From Pseudomonas sp. TCU-HL1 (GTDB lineage: Bacteria > Pseudomonadota > Gammaproteobacteria > Pseudomonadales > Pseudomonadaceae): 64,000 bases of DNA. This document shows, one piece after another, positions 1-8,088 of this stretch (position 1 is the first letter of the stretch; every line of letters starts with the position of its first letter). The position numbers were made by a program, and so were the translations under genes. Below the pieces are notes generated by a model. The model searched no databases and was not told the DNA's origin. It saw only the letters and a list, made by a program, of their open reading frames with translations. The DNA is taken from the NCBI RefSeq assembly GCF_001708505.1, contig NZ_CP015992.1:3224001-3288000 (forward strand), in the 5' to 3' direction.

Positions 1-139
1 CTTTAGCGCGTTCCCTGTAGGCCTTCTGCCGCTCAGCGTTGCTCAGGGCTTTTCCGGTGGTCGGACGCCCACGCTTCGGCTTGGTCGGCTGCTCGTCCAG
101 GGGCAGGGGCTGGGTCTGTTTGTCCTGGGCGTCGATCAT
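1..139 (-). CDS. GRP-motif coiled-coil DNA-binding candidate, 5' part only (A copy 1)
   Basis: These are the first 46 codons of the 170-aa protein described at 7121-7633; the rest is left of the window. Confidence 0.75.
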   Translation of the reverse strand, partial: MIDAQDKQTQPLPLDEQPTKPKRGRPTTGKALSNAERQKAYRERAK

Positions 140-315
140 GCTTCATCCCCTTTGCGCGGCTTGTATTGCGGAATCGCGAAGACAAGGCCAAAAAGAGCCG
201 TGACGGCGCACGCAAGCCAGGACGTTTCCGAGTAGAGCCAGTACCACAACGGCCAGGCCAATATCGACACCAGGACAAACAGCAGCGGCCCTTTCAAAGA
301 CCAGTGAATTTTCAT
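136..315 (-). CDS. Small two-segment membrane protein (A copy 1)
   Basis: Same as 7630-7809. The stop overlaps the start of the downstream leftward gene (ATGA). Confidence 0.7.
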   Translation of the reverse strand: MKIHWSLKGPLLFVLVSILAWPLWYWLYSETSWLACAVTALFGLVFAIPQYKPRKGDEA

Positions 316-354
316 TGCGGGGACTCCATTCCGGGTGGGCATGGAGTAATTATA

Positions 355-430
355 GTAACGTAACGATAAATAGGCCAGCGTTACGTAACGATAAATACGA
401 CCGTTCGTCTGAATATCCGTTACGTTACGC
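355..430. promoter_or_regulatory. CGTTAC-type operator block (A copy 1)
   Basis: Same as 7849-7924: GTAACGTAACGATAAATA at 355-372, GTTACGTAACGATAAATA at 380-397 and GTTACGTTACGC at 419-430. A leftward -10 (TATAAT) lies at 349-354, so the first repeat falls between -10 and -35. Confidence 0.6.
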
Positions 431-775
431 AAAATGAATTTCGCCGCCTCGACTGCCCGCAGGGCATTAGGCGCCCGCACGGCCTGGACTGTTCCCGCTG
501 CGGTTCCTGCGCCGACACCCGCGAAGCGGCCGCACTCCGGGCAATGAAAAGGCCCCCAGCGGACCGGTCGCCCGATGGAGGCCTATTCGCGTAACTCGCC
601 CTGGTCGCCGCGCAACGACCACCCCGCGCCCTGATTTCCAACCCTGCCGCGTGCCGATCTGGCCGGGTGGCAGTCTCCCAGGACGGCCAGCGGCTGAGTG
701 GCCAACGCTCATGGAATTAGCGGGCGTTCCGCGGCGCTTTGGCTGGTGCTTCGCCCTGGTCGCGTAGCGGGCAGG

Positions 776-821
776 GTCCACCATCTCTAATGGTGGACTT
801 TTGTCTCATGGTGAGACTTTT
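776..821 (+). terminator. Twin hairpins with TTTTG tails (A copy 1)
   Basis: Same as 8270-8315. Confidence 0.55.
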
Positions 822-829
822 GGGGTGGG

Positions 830-1039
830 TTACCGCACGTCGAGGGTTAGGCTTCCTTCTTCACCTACCTCAACGTAAGTGACTGATTTCTCAAGCAAAA
901 AGTGAGCTAGCTCACTGTCCTTGATGGGCTGACGGCCCTGCTTGATCAGTAACTTATTGATTTCAATGCATTTTTTCCGCAACAGCTCTTGTTCTGTCGC
1001 GGTCAGTCGCAGCGTCGCAGGCATAGTGCCATTACCCAT
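830..1039 (-). CDS. Repressor candidate, ribbon-helix-helix-like (A copy 1)
   Basis: Same as 8324-8533. Confidence 0.75.
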   Translation of the reverse strand: MGNGTMPATLRLTATEQELLRKKCIEINKLLIKQGRQPIKDSELAHFLLEKSVTYVEVGEEGSLTLDVR

Positions 1040-1168
1040 CGTCGGAAATCCTCCAAAAGTCTACGTGCATGCATGTTACTTGTGTTGACGTATGCATGAG
1101 TACGCGTATACATTTCGCGCAAATGTTACTTGCATGCATGCATGCATCAGCAGGGAATGCGCGGTCAC
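1040..1168. promoter_or_regulatory. Divergent promoter/operator region (A copy 1)
   Basis: TTGACG (1085-1090) and TATACA (1107-1112), 16 bp apart, give a rightward promoter. It lies between two copies of an ATGTTACTTG / GCATGCAT element (1066-1082 and 1123-1146), which are likely operator sites. The equivalent region in copy 2 is 8534-8662. Confidence 0.55.
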
Positions 1169-2458
1169 ATGCTCGACAAACTGCACCTTTTCGTCCCCTT
1201 CCGCACCGAGTTCATCGAGCTCTTGGGTGTCGAAGGGCGCTCCGATCCGGTGCACATAGTTGACCTCTCAACCCTCGGCGTTCCGCTCCAAGGTCAAATC
1301 AGCATAGGGGAGGGCGGCAAACTTGAAGCCGACTACCTGCGCCACGTTTGGGAATCGCTGAGCACCGGTTTTACGCCGCTGGCTTTCAAGGTATTTCACC
1401 AGTCTTTGGGCAAGCGCCTCATGCCGGGTGTCGAGCTCAAGGCATCACCGGCGAAGCTGCTGCAAGGCCACAACGTCTTCGGGCCGACCAGCATCGAGAA
1501 GGGCGCCGAAGTCATGTTCAAGTGGCTGGCCGGAACCTATCCCGAACTGTTCGCCAAGCTCGATATCTCGGCTACTCAGGTCTACGCCCTGGACTGCACC
1601 TATTCCAGTCGCCTGCCAGATGAGCGCACCGCGCTTCAGGTCATTCAGGCTCTGACCAACGTCAGCAACGGCCACACCAAGAGCCGTGGCGACAACTACC
1701 AGACCTCGGCCTATTGGGGCGCCAAAGAATCCCGTCTGAAGCGGCTGAAGGCCTATCTCAAGCACACCGAGTATCAAGCCCAGCTGGATGAATTGAAGCG
1801 GGCAGGGCGGTCGGACCTTTCGGCTGCTCGATCTGCGCGGGTCATGTCTGATTCGCGCCTTCAGGAGTGGGTCCGTTACCTGCTCCGTATGGAAGCCACG
1901 GTCATGCATCGGTGGCTTGAACGTCGCGGCATCCCGTCGCGGCTTGTTGATCTGATCGCCTACCAGCAGGGCCTCGAAGGGGAGGGGCGCTGCCTGATTC
2001 AGGAGTGCTGGCAAGCGGTTACAGCGGATCTTTTCGCGGCCTTTGAGGGTATCCAGATGCGAGTGATTGATGACGAAAAAGTGCTGGCCGCACTGCTTGA
2101 GAAGTTCACGAAACCGGCAAAAGGCAAGTGGACGAAGGAGCGCACCGAGGCGGGTGTCGTTGTTCCTCCGATCTTTGTCGACGGCAAGCCGGACGAGAGT
2201 TACGCCCGTAACCTGTTTCGGACCTACCGAAGCCTGAAGGATTACGGCTGGGACGAGACGATGAATTCCATGTCTCGGGCAACCTTCTACCGGCACACCG
2301 CCGACCTCTGCGAGGCGGGCCTTTCGAAGGCTGCGCTCCAGAAGCTCCACGAGCACGACCGCAGCAACAACGTGGTCCCGCTGCTCCGCTTCGTGCAGGT
2401 CGATTTCAGCGCCCAGCGTCCTGACTGGTACGTCGAACCCAGCGTGGAGGCCGCGTGA
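1169..2458 (+). CDS. Phage replication initiation protein, II/X family (A copy 1)
   Basis: Copy of 8663-9952. Confidence 0.88.
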   Translation: MLDKLHLFVPFRTEFIELLGVEGRSDPVHIVDLSTLGVPLQGQISIGEGGKLEADYLRHVWESLSTGFTPLAFKVFHQSLGKRLMPGVELKASPAKLLQGHNVFGPTSIEKGAEVMFKWLAGTYPELFAKLDISATQVYALDCTYSSRLPDERTALQVIQALTNVSNGHTKSRGDNYQTSAYWGAKESRLKRLKAYLKHTEYQAQLDELKRAGRSDLSAARSARVMSDSRLQEWVRYLLRMEATVMHRWLERRGIPSRLVDLIAYQQGLEGEGRCLIQECWQAVTADLFAAFEGIQMRVIDDEKVLAALLEKFTKPAKGKWTKERTEAGVVVPPIFVDGKPDESYARNLFRTYRSLKDYGWDETMNSMSRATFYRHTADLCEAGLSKAALQKLHEHDRSNNVVPLLRFVQVDFSAQRPDWYVEPSVEAA

Positions 2459-2667
2459 TGATCTACGAAGCATCTGGCAAACCCGGCGACGGCATGAAGC
2501 TCGATACGTCGGTCAAATGGGACGTCGTTCACCAGGGCATTTACTGCCTGACGATCACTGCGCTTACCGCATGCACTCGCGATGAAGCGTTGCCGATGGC
2601 TATCCAGGCACTCGGCCTCGACGCCGACGAAACCGATGGCGTCGAAGTATGGGAAGCCGACCAATGA
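2458..2667 (+). CDS. Hypothetical 69-aa protein (A copy 1)
   Basis: Copy of 9952-10161. Confidence 0.7.
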   Translation: MIYEASGKPGDGMKLDTSVKWDVVHQGIYCLTITALTACTRDEALPMAIQALGLDADETDGVEVWEADQ

Positions 2668-2822
2668 TCGCCGCCACCTGCGAAACCATTTTCTGGCTCG
2701 CCCTGGGCCTGCTGGCAATCCAGCGCTTGGGCTTCTGGGCCCGTTCTCCAGCTGCTCCGCGCAGCCCCAAACCGACGCTTTCCAACCGGGCAACCGCCCT
2801 CCAATGCACCCCTGTGAGGTAA
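2664..2822 (+). CDS. Small membrane protein, 52 aa (A copy 1)
   Basis: Copy of 10158-10316. Confidence 0.7.
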   Translation: MIAATCETIFWLALGLLAIQRLGFWARSPAAPRSPKPTLSNRATALQCTPVR

Positions 2823-2826
2823 CCCC

Positions 2827-3162
2827 ATGTCTCTCGTTCAGATCGGCCTGTGCCACGGCTTCAACTCTTCGACCCGCACCGTGGGTCAGAACCAGTTCAC
2901 CGACAACCAGATTCTGTTGGAGGTCGAGGACGTCAACCGCTACGGCATCGCCGAGCGCAAAACCGTGGTGGTGAAGATTTCCAAAGCCCTGATGGAGAAG
3001 GGCATCAACCACGTGTGGGACCAGCTCAAGGGCAAGCAGGTGGCCGTTCCGGTCTTCGTTGCCACGTGGGCGTCGAAGTCCGGCAACGCCGGCCATGACC
3101 TGTTCCTGTCGGGCGACGGCAAGCCCCTGAATCTCCAGCTCAAGCCGGCTGTAGCGGCCTGA
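2827..3162 (+). CDS. ssDNA-binding protein, gpV-like (A copy 1)
   Basis: Copy of 10321-10656. Confidence 0.75.
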   Translation: MSLVQIGLCHGFNSSTRTVGQNQFTDNQILLEVEDVNRYGIAERKTVVVKISKALMEKGINHVWDQLKGKQVAVPVFVATWASKSGNAGHDLFLSGDGKPLNLQLKPAVAA

Positions 3163-3164
3163 GC

Positions 3165-3359
3165 ATGTCGTATCTCCTGACCTGTTCCGTTGCCTGGACT
3201 GTCGCTGGGGACGGTTCGCCCGTTTGCTCCGGCACGCTCCAGACCGAGCCGGTTGGAGCCGGGTCCATGACCCTTGAAGAAGCGGTGCAACTGAAGGATG
3301 GGGCTTTGGTCCTGTTCGCGGTTGTGTTCGCGATCCTAGCCCTGAAAAAAGCCCTGTGA
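3165..3359 (+). CDS. Small protein with C-terminal membrane segment (A copy 1)
   Basis: Copy of 10659-10853. Confidence 0.7.
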   Translation: MSYLLTCSVAWTVAGDGSPVCSGTLQTEPVGAGSMTLEEAVQLKDGALVLFAVVFAILALKKAL

Positions 3360-3367
3360 GGTGAAAC

Positions 3368-3574
3368 ATGCGTAACGTGAAACTGCTGTCCCGCTCCATC
3401 GGCGCCGCTGCTGCTGTCGGCGTTCTCTCCATCCAATCCGCCCAGGCTGCCCTGGACACCGGCGTCACCACTGCCATGACCGATGGCAAGACTGACGCGC
3501 TCGCCCTGGGCGCCCTGGTGATCGGCGTGATTATCGCCATCGCCGCCCTGAAATGGCTGCGGAAGGCGCTGTAA
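3368..3574 (+). CDS. Major coat protein pVIII-like (A copy 1)
   Basis: Copy of 10862-11068. Confidence 0.85.
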   Translation: MRNVKLLSRSIGAAAAVGVLSIQSAQAALDTGVTTAMTDGKTDALALGALVIGVIIAIAALKWLRKAL

Positions 3575-3591
3575 GCAACACCCGTTCAACT

Positions 3592-3613
3592 GCCCCGGCT
3601 TGCCGGGGCTTTT
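3592..3613 (+). terminator. Rho-independent terminator after coat gene (A copy 1)
   Basis: GCCCCGG-cttg-CCGGGGC (with one flanking base each side) followed by TTTT. The equivalent in copy 2 is 11086-11107. Confidence 0.8.
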
Positions 3614-3632
3614 CGCTTCTGAGGGGCTGAAA

Positions 3633-3710
3633 ATGGAGTTTGATCCGAATGTCTATTACCTCGTCGTTATTACGCTGGCTTTCGGTTTGGTCCTTTTTGG
3701 CCGTATCTAG
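3633..3710 (+). CDS. 25-aa membrane peptide (A copy 1)
   Basis: Copy of 11127-11204. Confidence 0.55.
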   Translation: MEFDPNVYYLVVITLAFGLVLFGRI

Positions 3711-5181
3711 TGCCGCGCTGGCGACGGAACGGGTCAAGGTCAATCCGTACATCAAGGCGGGTCCGGCGACCACGCTGAACCAGTTGGCGAACGGCTCGCC
3801 CATCGCGGGGTTCGTGCCGACGAAGTCGAATAGTGACTTGCTGCTGGAGGCTGAGAAGAAGGGTTGGTTGGGCGATACCACCAAGAAAACTGCTGTTACG
3901 GTCAAAGGCAAAGTTAAGGTTCCGGTCAGCGGCATCAGTACCAAGTTTAAGAATTTGGTCAAAACCAATCCGGGTCAGGTTGCAATAGGTGCAGCGACGA
4001 CGGCAGCTTTGGCGGCTGTTAGTTGGGTCATGAGCGACGACAACACCAAGGTGCAGAAGAAAACCGAAACGGTCGATGCGCTGCCGGTTTCCAGCAAGGG
4101 CAACAGTTTTCAGCCGCAGTATATTTGCTCTTCGTTACCTGCCTCGCAGACGCTCAATAAAATTAACCTTACGACGTACGGTGGTGTGTTGTATGCGGTG
4201 GGGGTGTGGCCGAGTTCGTCTACCGGGGCTTTTGGCGGGCCTTCGGGCTATACGCAATTCAGGAACAATTGCACTCAGACCAACATGGGGTATACGGCTA
4301 ACCCTAATTACTGGCCGATGACGGGTGCCAGGGCCATTACAGTCAATGAGGTCGTGTCGCTCAAGACTGATTTGACCGAAGCGGATTTCAGCAGCGCCGA
4401 CACGGTGTTGGCGAATCAAGGCGCCGCATGGCTCCGTGATCTTTTGAAGGAGTCCTGCGAGGGATCTACGAATCCGCAGGGCTGTTACGACGACCTGCAA
4501 AAGCAGAGCCCGCCCTCGATCAGCGGGCCTAGTACGGTGACGGGTCCAACTTCCACTACCACCGGCACGTATACGCGGACCGATGGCACTACCGGGACAA
4601 CTTCGACGACTAGTCAGACGACTTTTAACATTCGTTACGGGGATAATTACTTTGACTACGACACAAACATTACTACTACGCATAACAAGGATGGTCAGCA
4701 GGTATCTCAGGACACGACTTCGGATGCTGGTGTCCCCGAAGAGAATCCCGACCAGGAAGAACAACCTCAGGAAGAGGAAGAACCTAAGCGCGAGGTAGCC
4801 GGGGAGGGCTGTTCAGCGGCCCTGAGCTGTGCGGGTGACGCTATAGATTGCGCGGTGTTGCGGCAGGCGAAGGACATGCGCTGTTCGCTGGATTGGCCGT
4901 CGCAGTCGTCTTCGGTCCAGGCGGAAGCGGCCAAGTCGGAATATCAGTTGCAGAAGTCGGAGATCGATGCGGCTTCATTGTTTAGCGGCCCGTCTGCTGC
5001 GCGTTGGCTGCCGTCGTATTGCCCGACGGATCGGACGCTGTACCTCGAAACCGCTAACGCATCTGTGACCTTCTCCTGGTCCTTCATCTGCCAGTACTCG
5101 ACCGCCCTTAGCTTCCTCTGTGTCGGGCTGGCGTCGTTGTTCTTCGCGGTGTACGTCGGCCGCGCCTTCGGAGGTGATTAA
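3649..5181 (+). CDS. Adsorption protein pIII-like (A copy 1)
   Basis: Copy of 11143-12675. Confidence 0.85.
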   Translation: MSITSSLLRWLSVWSFLAVSSAALATERVKVNPYIKAGPATTLNQLANGSPIAGFVPTKSNSDLLLEAEKKGWLGDTTKKTAVTVKGKVKVPVSGISTKFKNLVKTNPGQVAIGAATTAALAAVSWVMSDDNTKVQKKTETVDALPVSSKGNSFQPQYICSSLPASQTLNKINLTTYGGVLYAVGVWPSSSTGAFGGPSGYTQFRNNCTQTNMGYTANPNYWPMTGARAITVNEVVSLKTDLTEADFSSADTVLANQGAAWLRDLLKESCEGSTNPQGCYDDLQKQSPPSISGPSTVTGPTSTTTGTYTRTDGTTGTTSTTSQTTFNIRYGDNYFDYDTNITTTHNKDGQQVSQDTTSDAGVPEENPDQEEQPQEEEEPKREVAGEGCSAALSCAGDAIDCAVLRQAKDMRCSLDWPSQSSSVQAEAAKSEYQLQKSEIDAASLFSGPSAARWLPSYCPTDRTLYLETANASVTFSWSFICQYSTALSFLCVGLASLFFAVYVGRAFGGD

Positions 5182-5481
5182 ATGCCAGCTATATTCCTGT
5201 TTCTCAGTACGATAGTTGGTCCGCTTGCGGCCAAGATTCTGACTTCGCTGGGTATTGGTACGGTGACGTATATCGGTATTACGGCGTTGTTATCGACGGT
5301 GCGGACGTATTTGCTCGGCAGTATTACCGGGATGCCCGCTGATGTTCTTGCAGTGATGGGGCTGATTAAGCTCGATGTCGCAATCAATATCGTGTTGTCC
5401 GCTGTAACGGCGCGCGCGGTTCTTTCCGGCATGAGTTCGGCCACCGGTAAGAAATCGTCGCTGGGTCATGTGGGGAACTGA
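5182..5481 (+). CDS. pVI-like minor coat protein (A copy 1)
   Basis: Copy of 12676-12975. Confidence 0.75.
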   Translation: MPAIFLFLSTIVGPLAAKILTSLGIGTVTYIGITALLSTVRTYLLGSITGMPADVLAVMGLIKLDVAINIVLSAVTARAVLSGMSSATGKKSSLGHVGN

Positions 5482-5483
5482 TC

Positions 5484-6665
5484 ATGTTTATTCTGCGCAC
5501 TGGCCTCCAGGGCAACGGCAAAACCCTGAACACCATCAAGGAAGTTGATAGCAAAGCGTATGCAGAGGGGAGGGTGGTCTATTACTGCAACGTAACGGGA
5601 TTTAAGCCGGATCACCCGGCCATTAAGGCTAAGTGGCTGCCGTTCGACTTCCCGGATCGTTGGTTTGATCTGCCGGCTAACTCTATGATCGTGATCGATG
5701 AGGCGCAGACGTGGTTTCGTGTGCGGCCTCAGGGTGCCAAGGTGCCAGAGTATGCGAGTCGCCTCGAGATCATGCGTAAGGATGGCCATGAGCTGCATTG
5801 CATCACGCAAAGCCCGCTATTGATCGATGCGCACATGCGCGAGCTGTGCAACATGCATGTGCATTACCACCGGGGCAACGGTGGCCAGGTCATCAAACGC
5901 TGGGTGTTCCAGAAGCCCGAACTGACGGTCAATAAGAACAAGCTGGAATTCCAGAATGGCGAAAGCACACGGATCACCATCGATAAGACCTATTTCGGCT
6001 GCTATGAGTCGGTCAAGGACGGTACCGAGCACCATTTCAAGTTCCGCATTCCCAGGGCGGCTTTCGCGCTGGTCGGGGCCTTGGCGCTGATTGGCGCCCT
6101 GGGCGGTTACGTCTACACGCGGCTGAGCAGCTTTACCGAGGCATCGGAAGCGACCGTGGCTGAACCGGCGAAATCGGCGGCCACGCCTGCCGCTGCGGCG
6201 GCTCCAGCGGCATCGGCGTCGTCTTCATCGCAGCAGCAGCCCCACAAGACCACCGCGGAATACATTGCTGAACGGACGCCGCGCATTGCTGGTGTGCCGT
6301 CATCGGCGCCGATCTACGACGAGCTGACGCGTCCGGTTTCCTTTCCGAAGCCGAGCTGTTACGCGACCAAATCGCCGGACTGGATCGAGCGCAAGCGCTC
6401 CAGCTTGAAGGTCGGCATTCGCCGTCACGAGCGTTACGGTTGTAGCTGCCTGAGCCAGCAAGGCAGTCGCATGGATATCCCGTTCGAAGCCTGTATGGAC
6501 ATGGTGGAGAATGGTTTCTTCGACCATACGAAACCTGATTTCAAGCAGCCGGCCGAGGGCGGGCCGGACGCGCTCCGCGCGGCCGGTACGTCGGCGGCCC
6601 CTCAAGCGCTTGAGACTCGGGTTACCGTCGTCGAAGACTCCAGCCGCATACCAAGGACCTTGTGA
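5484..6665 (+). CDS. zot: Zot/pI-type assembly ATPase (A copy 1)
   Basis: Copy of 12978-14159. Confidence 0.9.
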   Translation: MFILRTGLQGNGKTLNTIKEVDSKAYAEGRVVYYCNVTGFKPDHPAIKAKWLPFDFPDRWFDLPANSMIVIDEAQTWFRVRPQGAKVPEYASRLEIMRKDGHELHCITQSPLLIDAHMRELCNMHVHYHRGNGGQVIKRWVFQKPELTVNKNKLEFQNGESTRITIDKTYFGCYESVKDGTEHHFKFRIPRAAFALVGALALIGALGGYVYTRLSSFTEASEATVAEPAKSAATPAAAAAPAASASSSSQQQPHKTTAEYIAERTPRIAGVPSSAPIYDELTRPVSFPKPSCYATKSPDWIERKRSSLKVGIRRHERYGCSCLSQQGSRMDIPFEACMDMVENGFFDHTKPDFKQPAEGGPDALRAAGTSAAPQALETRVTVVEDSSRIPRTL

Positions 6666-6672
6666 GTGCTAA

Positions 6673-6810
6673 CCTCCGGACCAGGAGTTTCAGCGTTCGA
6701 CTGTTCAGCCAGCTGTTGAGGTCGAGATTCATCGACGCTCGATAGGCTCCGGCGTATGGGTGATTCTGGCCCTGGTGGCCGCCATCGCTTTAACCCTAGG
6801 CTTCGCATAA
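6673..6810 (+). other. Start-less open frame ending in the XerC arm (A copy 1)
   Basis: After zot, an open frame without ATG, GTG or TTG upstream encodes a basic stretch and then a hydrophobic segment (VWVILALVAAIALTLGFA). It ends at the TAA inside the XerC arm TTCGCATAA. Phage B has a true 40-aa membrane protein at the same place. This may be a frameshifted remnant of such a gene, or chance. The same frame recurs at 14167-14304. Confidence 0.25.
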
Positions 6811-6886
6811 TCGTAACGTTACGTTTAATCGGCTTCGGACAATGCTGTAAGCTCCGAGGCCGATTTAATGTAACGTCTTTATGCGA
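6802..6886 (+). other. Folded attP of phage A (attP1 + inverted attP2)
   Basis: attP1 reads XerC arm TTCGCATAA (6802-6810), central TCGTAACG (6811-6818), XerD arm TTACGTTTAAT (6819-6829). On the other strand attP2 reads TCGCATAA (6886-6879), a shorter central AGACG, then TTACATTAAATC. The homology continues beyond the arms (ATCGGCTTCGG against ATCGGCCTCGG), so the plus strand can fold into a long hairpin with mismatched centres and a loop around 6841-6850. This is the architecture of CTXphi attP, which XerCD uses as folded ssDNA. The start codon of the next gene lies in attP2. Confidence 0.85.
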
Positions 6887-7113
6887 TGCCTCTTCTCGAC
6901 ATACCCGACCATATCGCCCGCGATGCCTTGCTCTACGCGCCCCAGCGGCACGTAGAGGACGCCGTAACCCATATTTTAGTGGACTACCCGAGGCTGGTTG
7001 CCGAGGTTCGTAAACTGCGGAGTAGGGTGGCCCAGTTGGACCGGGAGGGCGCCGATTTCGACGCTAGGTTGGAAGCCCTGCAAGCGGCCTGCAGGGCGAT
7101 TATGGATATTTAG
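6886..7113 (+). CDS. attP-embedded small coiled-coil protein (A)
   Basis: This 75-aa protein has homologues in phages B (14377) and C (49339), always as the first gene after attP with its start codon within attP2. An N-terminal segment (residues about 1-35: LYAP, then D-AV, then YPRLV) is followed by a charged heptad-like helix. The C-terminal half is almost invariant in the three phages (LDREGADFD, RLEALQ, ACRAI). I do not recognise the family. Position and conservation suggest a role tied to attP, such as aiding XerCD recombination or controlling expression across the junction; that is inference. ATG 6886 is chosen because ATG 6881 is out of frame. Confidence 0.72.
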   Translation: MPLLDIPDHIARDALLYAPQRHVEDAVTHILVDYPRLVAEVRKLRSRVAQLDREGADFDARLEALQAACRAIMDI

Positions 7114-7120
7114 CGTTACG

Positions 7121-7633
7121 TTACGCTTTCGTTTTCGACTTCTTGAAGGTGAATATCTCTCCAGCCGGTATCGCTCTCCAGGTGGTGCCTGGGTTTCGTT
7201 CGGCTCGCTCCCGTGCAAAGTCGATTGCGTAATGCTTTTCGGTTGGTTCGCCAATCTTTTCCCAGACCCTCATGCCCAGGAATTTGCATTCGACGTTGTA
7301 GGCCGGCTCTGCGGCCTGTTTGCCGTAGCGCTTTGACTTCTCGATGGCTAGCTCGTTGCCCATGGCGTCTGCACGGGCCTCGGCCAGTTCCAGCTTGGAT
7401 TTCAGGTCGTTCACTTCTGCCCAAGCCTCCGCCAGTCGGTCTGCCAGGTATTGCATGTCTTCGGCTGGCTTCTCGGTTTTTTCGTTACGTTGCGCTTTAG
7501 CGCGTTCCCTGTAGGCCTTCTGCCGCTCAGCGTTGCTCAGGGCTTTTCCGGTGGTCGGACGCCCACGCTTCGGCTTGGTCGGCTGCTCGTCCAGGGGCAG
7601 GGGCTGGGTCTGTTTGTCCTGGGCGTCGATCAT
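7121..7633 (-). CDS. GRP-motif coiled-coil DNA-binding candidate (A cargo)
   Basis: This 170-aa leftward protein has a basic KRGRPTTGKALSNAERQ segment at about residues 22-38, running into RKAYRERAK-like basic sequence. A long coiled coil follows (about 55-105), then a C-terminal globular part ending in lysine-rich sequence. The basic motif followed by a coiled coil is typical of plasmid and phage DNA-binding proteins; I do not recognise the exact family. It is the second gene of a two-gene operon whose promoter region carries CGTTAC repeats. The same repeats occur in attP1/attP2 and just past this gene's stop (7112-7126), so autoregulation and binding near attP are plausible. Confidence 0.72.
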   Translation of the reverse strand: MIDAQDKQTQPLPLDEQPTKPKRGRPTTGKALSNAERQKAYRERAKAQRNEKTEKPAEDMQYLADRLAEAWAEVNDLKSKLELAEARADAMGNELAIEKSKRYGKQAAEPAYNVECKFLGMRVWEKIGEPTEKHYAIDFARERAERNPGTTWRAIPAGEIFTFKKSKTKA

Positions 7634-7809
7634 GCTTCATCCCCTTTGCGCGGCTTGTATTGCGGAATCGCGAAGACAAGGCCAAAAAGAGCCGTGACGG
7701 CGCACGCAAGCCAGGACGTTTCCGAGTAGAGCCAGTACCACAACGGCCAGGCCAATATCGACACCAGGACAAACAGCAGCGGCCCTTTCAAAGACCAGTG
7801 AATTTTCAT
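7630..7809 (-). CDS. Small two-segment membrane protein (A cargo)
   Basis: This 59-aa protein has two hydrophobic segments, about residues 9-25 and 31-47, and a basic C-terminal tail. It is too short for most gene callers. The start at 7809 is supported by GGAG eight bases upstream; a longer start at the preceding in-frame ATG is possible. Its stop overlaps the downstream start (ATGA), showing translational coupling. Function is unknown; superinfection exclusion would fit a prophage-expressed membrane protein but is unproven. Confidence 0.7.
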   Translation of the reverse strand: MKIHWSLKGPLLFVLVSILAWPLWYWLYSETSWLACAVTALFGLVFAIPQYKPRKGDEA

Positions 7810-7848
7810 TGCGGGGACTCCATTCCGGGTGGGCATGGAGTAATTATA

Positions 7849-7924
7849 GTAACGTAACGATAAATAGGCCAGCGTTACGTAACGATAAATACGACCGTTC
7901 GTCTGAATATCCGTTACGTTACGC
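7849..7924. promoter_or_regulatory. CGTTAC-type operator block and leftward promoter (A)
   Basis: Three sites lie in 76 bp: GTAACGTAACGATAAATA (7849-7866), GTTACGTAACGATAAATA (7874-7891, 25 bp further) and GTTACGTTACGC (7913-7924). A leftward TATAAT lies just left of the first site (7843-7848), which places that site in the promoter spacer. This is a likely autoregulated promoter for the two-gene cargo operon. Confidence 0.6.
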
Positions 7925-7926
7925 AA

Positions 7927-8088
7927 AATGAATTTCGCCGCCTCGACTGCCCGCAGGGCATTAGGCGCCCGCACGGCCTGGACTGTTCCCGCTGCGGTTC
8001 CTGCGCCGACACCCGCGAAGCGGCCGCACTCCGGGCAATGAAAAGGCCCCCAGCGGACCGGTCGCCCGATGGAGGCCTATTCGCGTAA
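7927..8088 (+). pseudogene. Possible remnant of a small Cys-rich protein gene (A)
   Basis: The region 7925-8269 has no convincing gene. One open frame contains CSRCGSCADTREAAALRA, which looks like a real small zinc-ribbon-type protein, but no ATG, GTG or TTG precedes it in frame. It may be a decayed gene. The copy in A1 is 433-594. Confidence 0.3.

Larger units (their letters stand above)
1..6801 (+). mobile_element. Inovirus prophage A, copy 1 (left end cut by window)
   Basis: This copy matches 7495-14295 at a constant offset of 7494 bp; I saw no base differences in the parts compared. Its attP, the attP-embedded coiled-coil gene and most of the 170-aa gene lie left of the window, so the array may continue further left. 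Confidence 0.93.

Noticed and set aside
350..435. CGTTACG repeats as a CRISPR-like array
   Set aside because: Repeats are 12-18 bp, only three, with no uniform spacers and no cas genes; they fit operators.
1130..1168. Longer replication protein start at ATG 1130
   Set aside because: Falls in the repeated GCATGCAT operator tract; the B homologue starts at the position equal to 1169.
1445..2473. Long leftward open frame (342 aa) opposite rep, repeated in copy 2
   Set aside because: Antisense shadow of the replication gene; no ribosome-binding site, Arg/Val-rich composition, no family features.
2287..3540. Leftward 417-aa open frame across several rightward genes
   Set aside because: Runs antisense through six well-supported phage genes and through the promoter-proximal overlaps; high-GC shadow.
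5484..6665. Zot as a toxin gene
   Set aside because: In inoviruses Zot is the pI assembly ATPase; the Walker motifs and operon place show that role. Nothing here supports enterotoxin activity.
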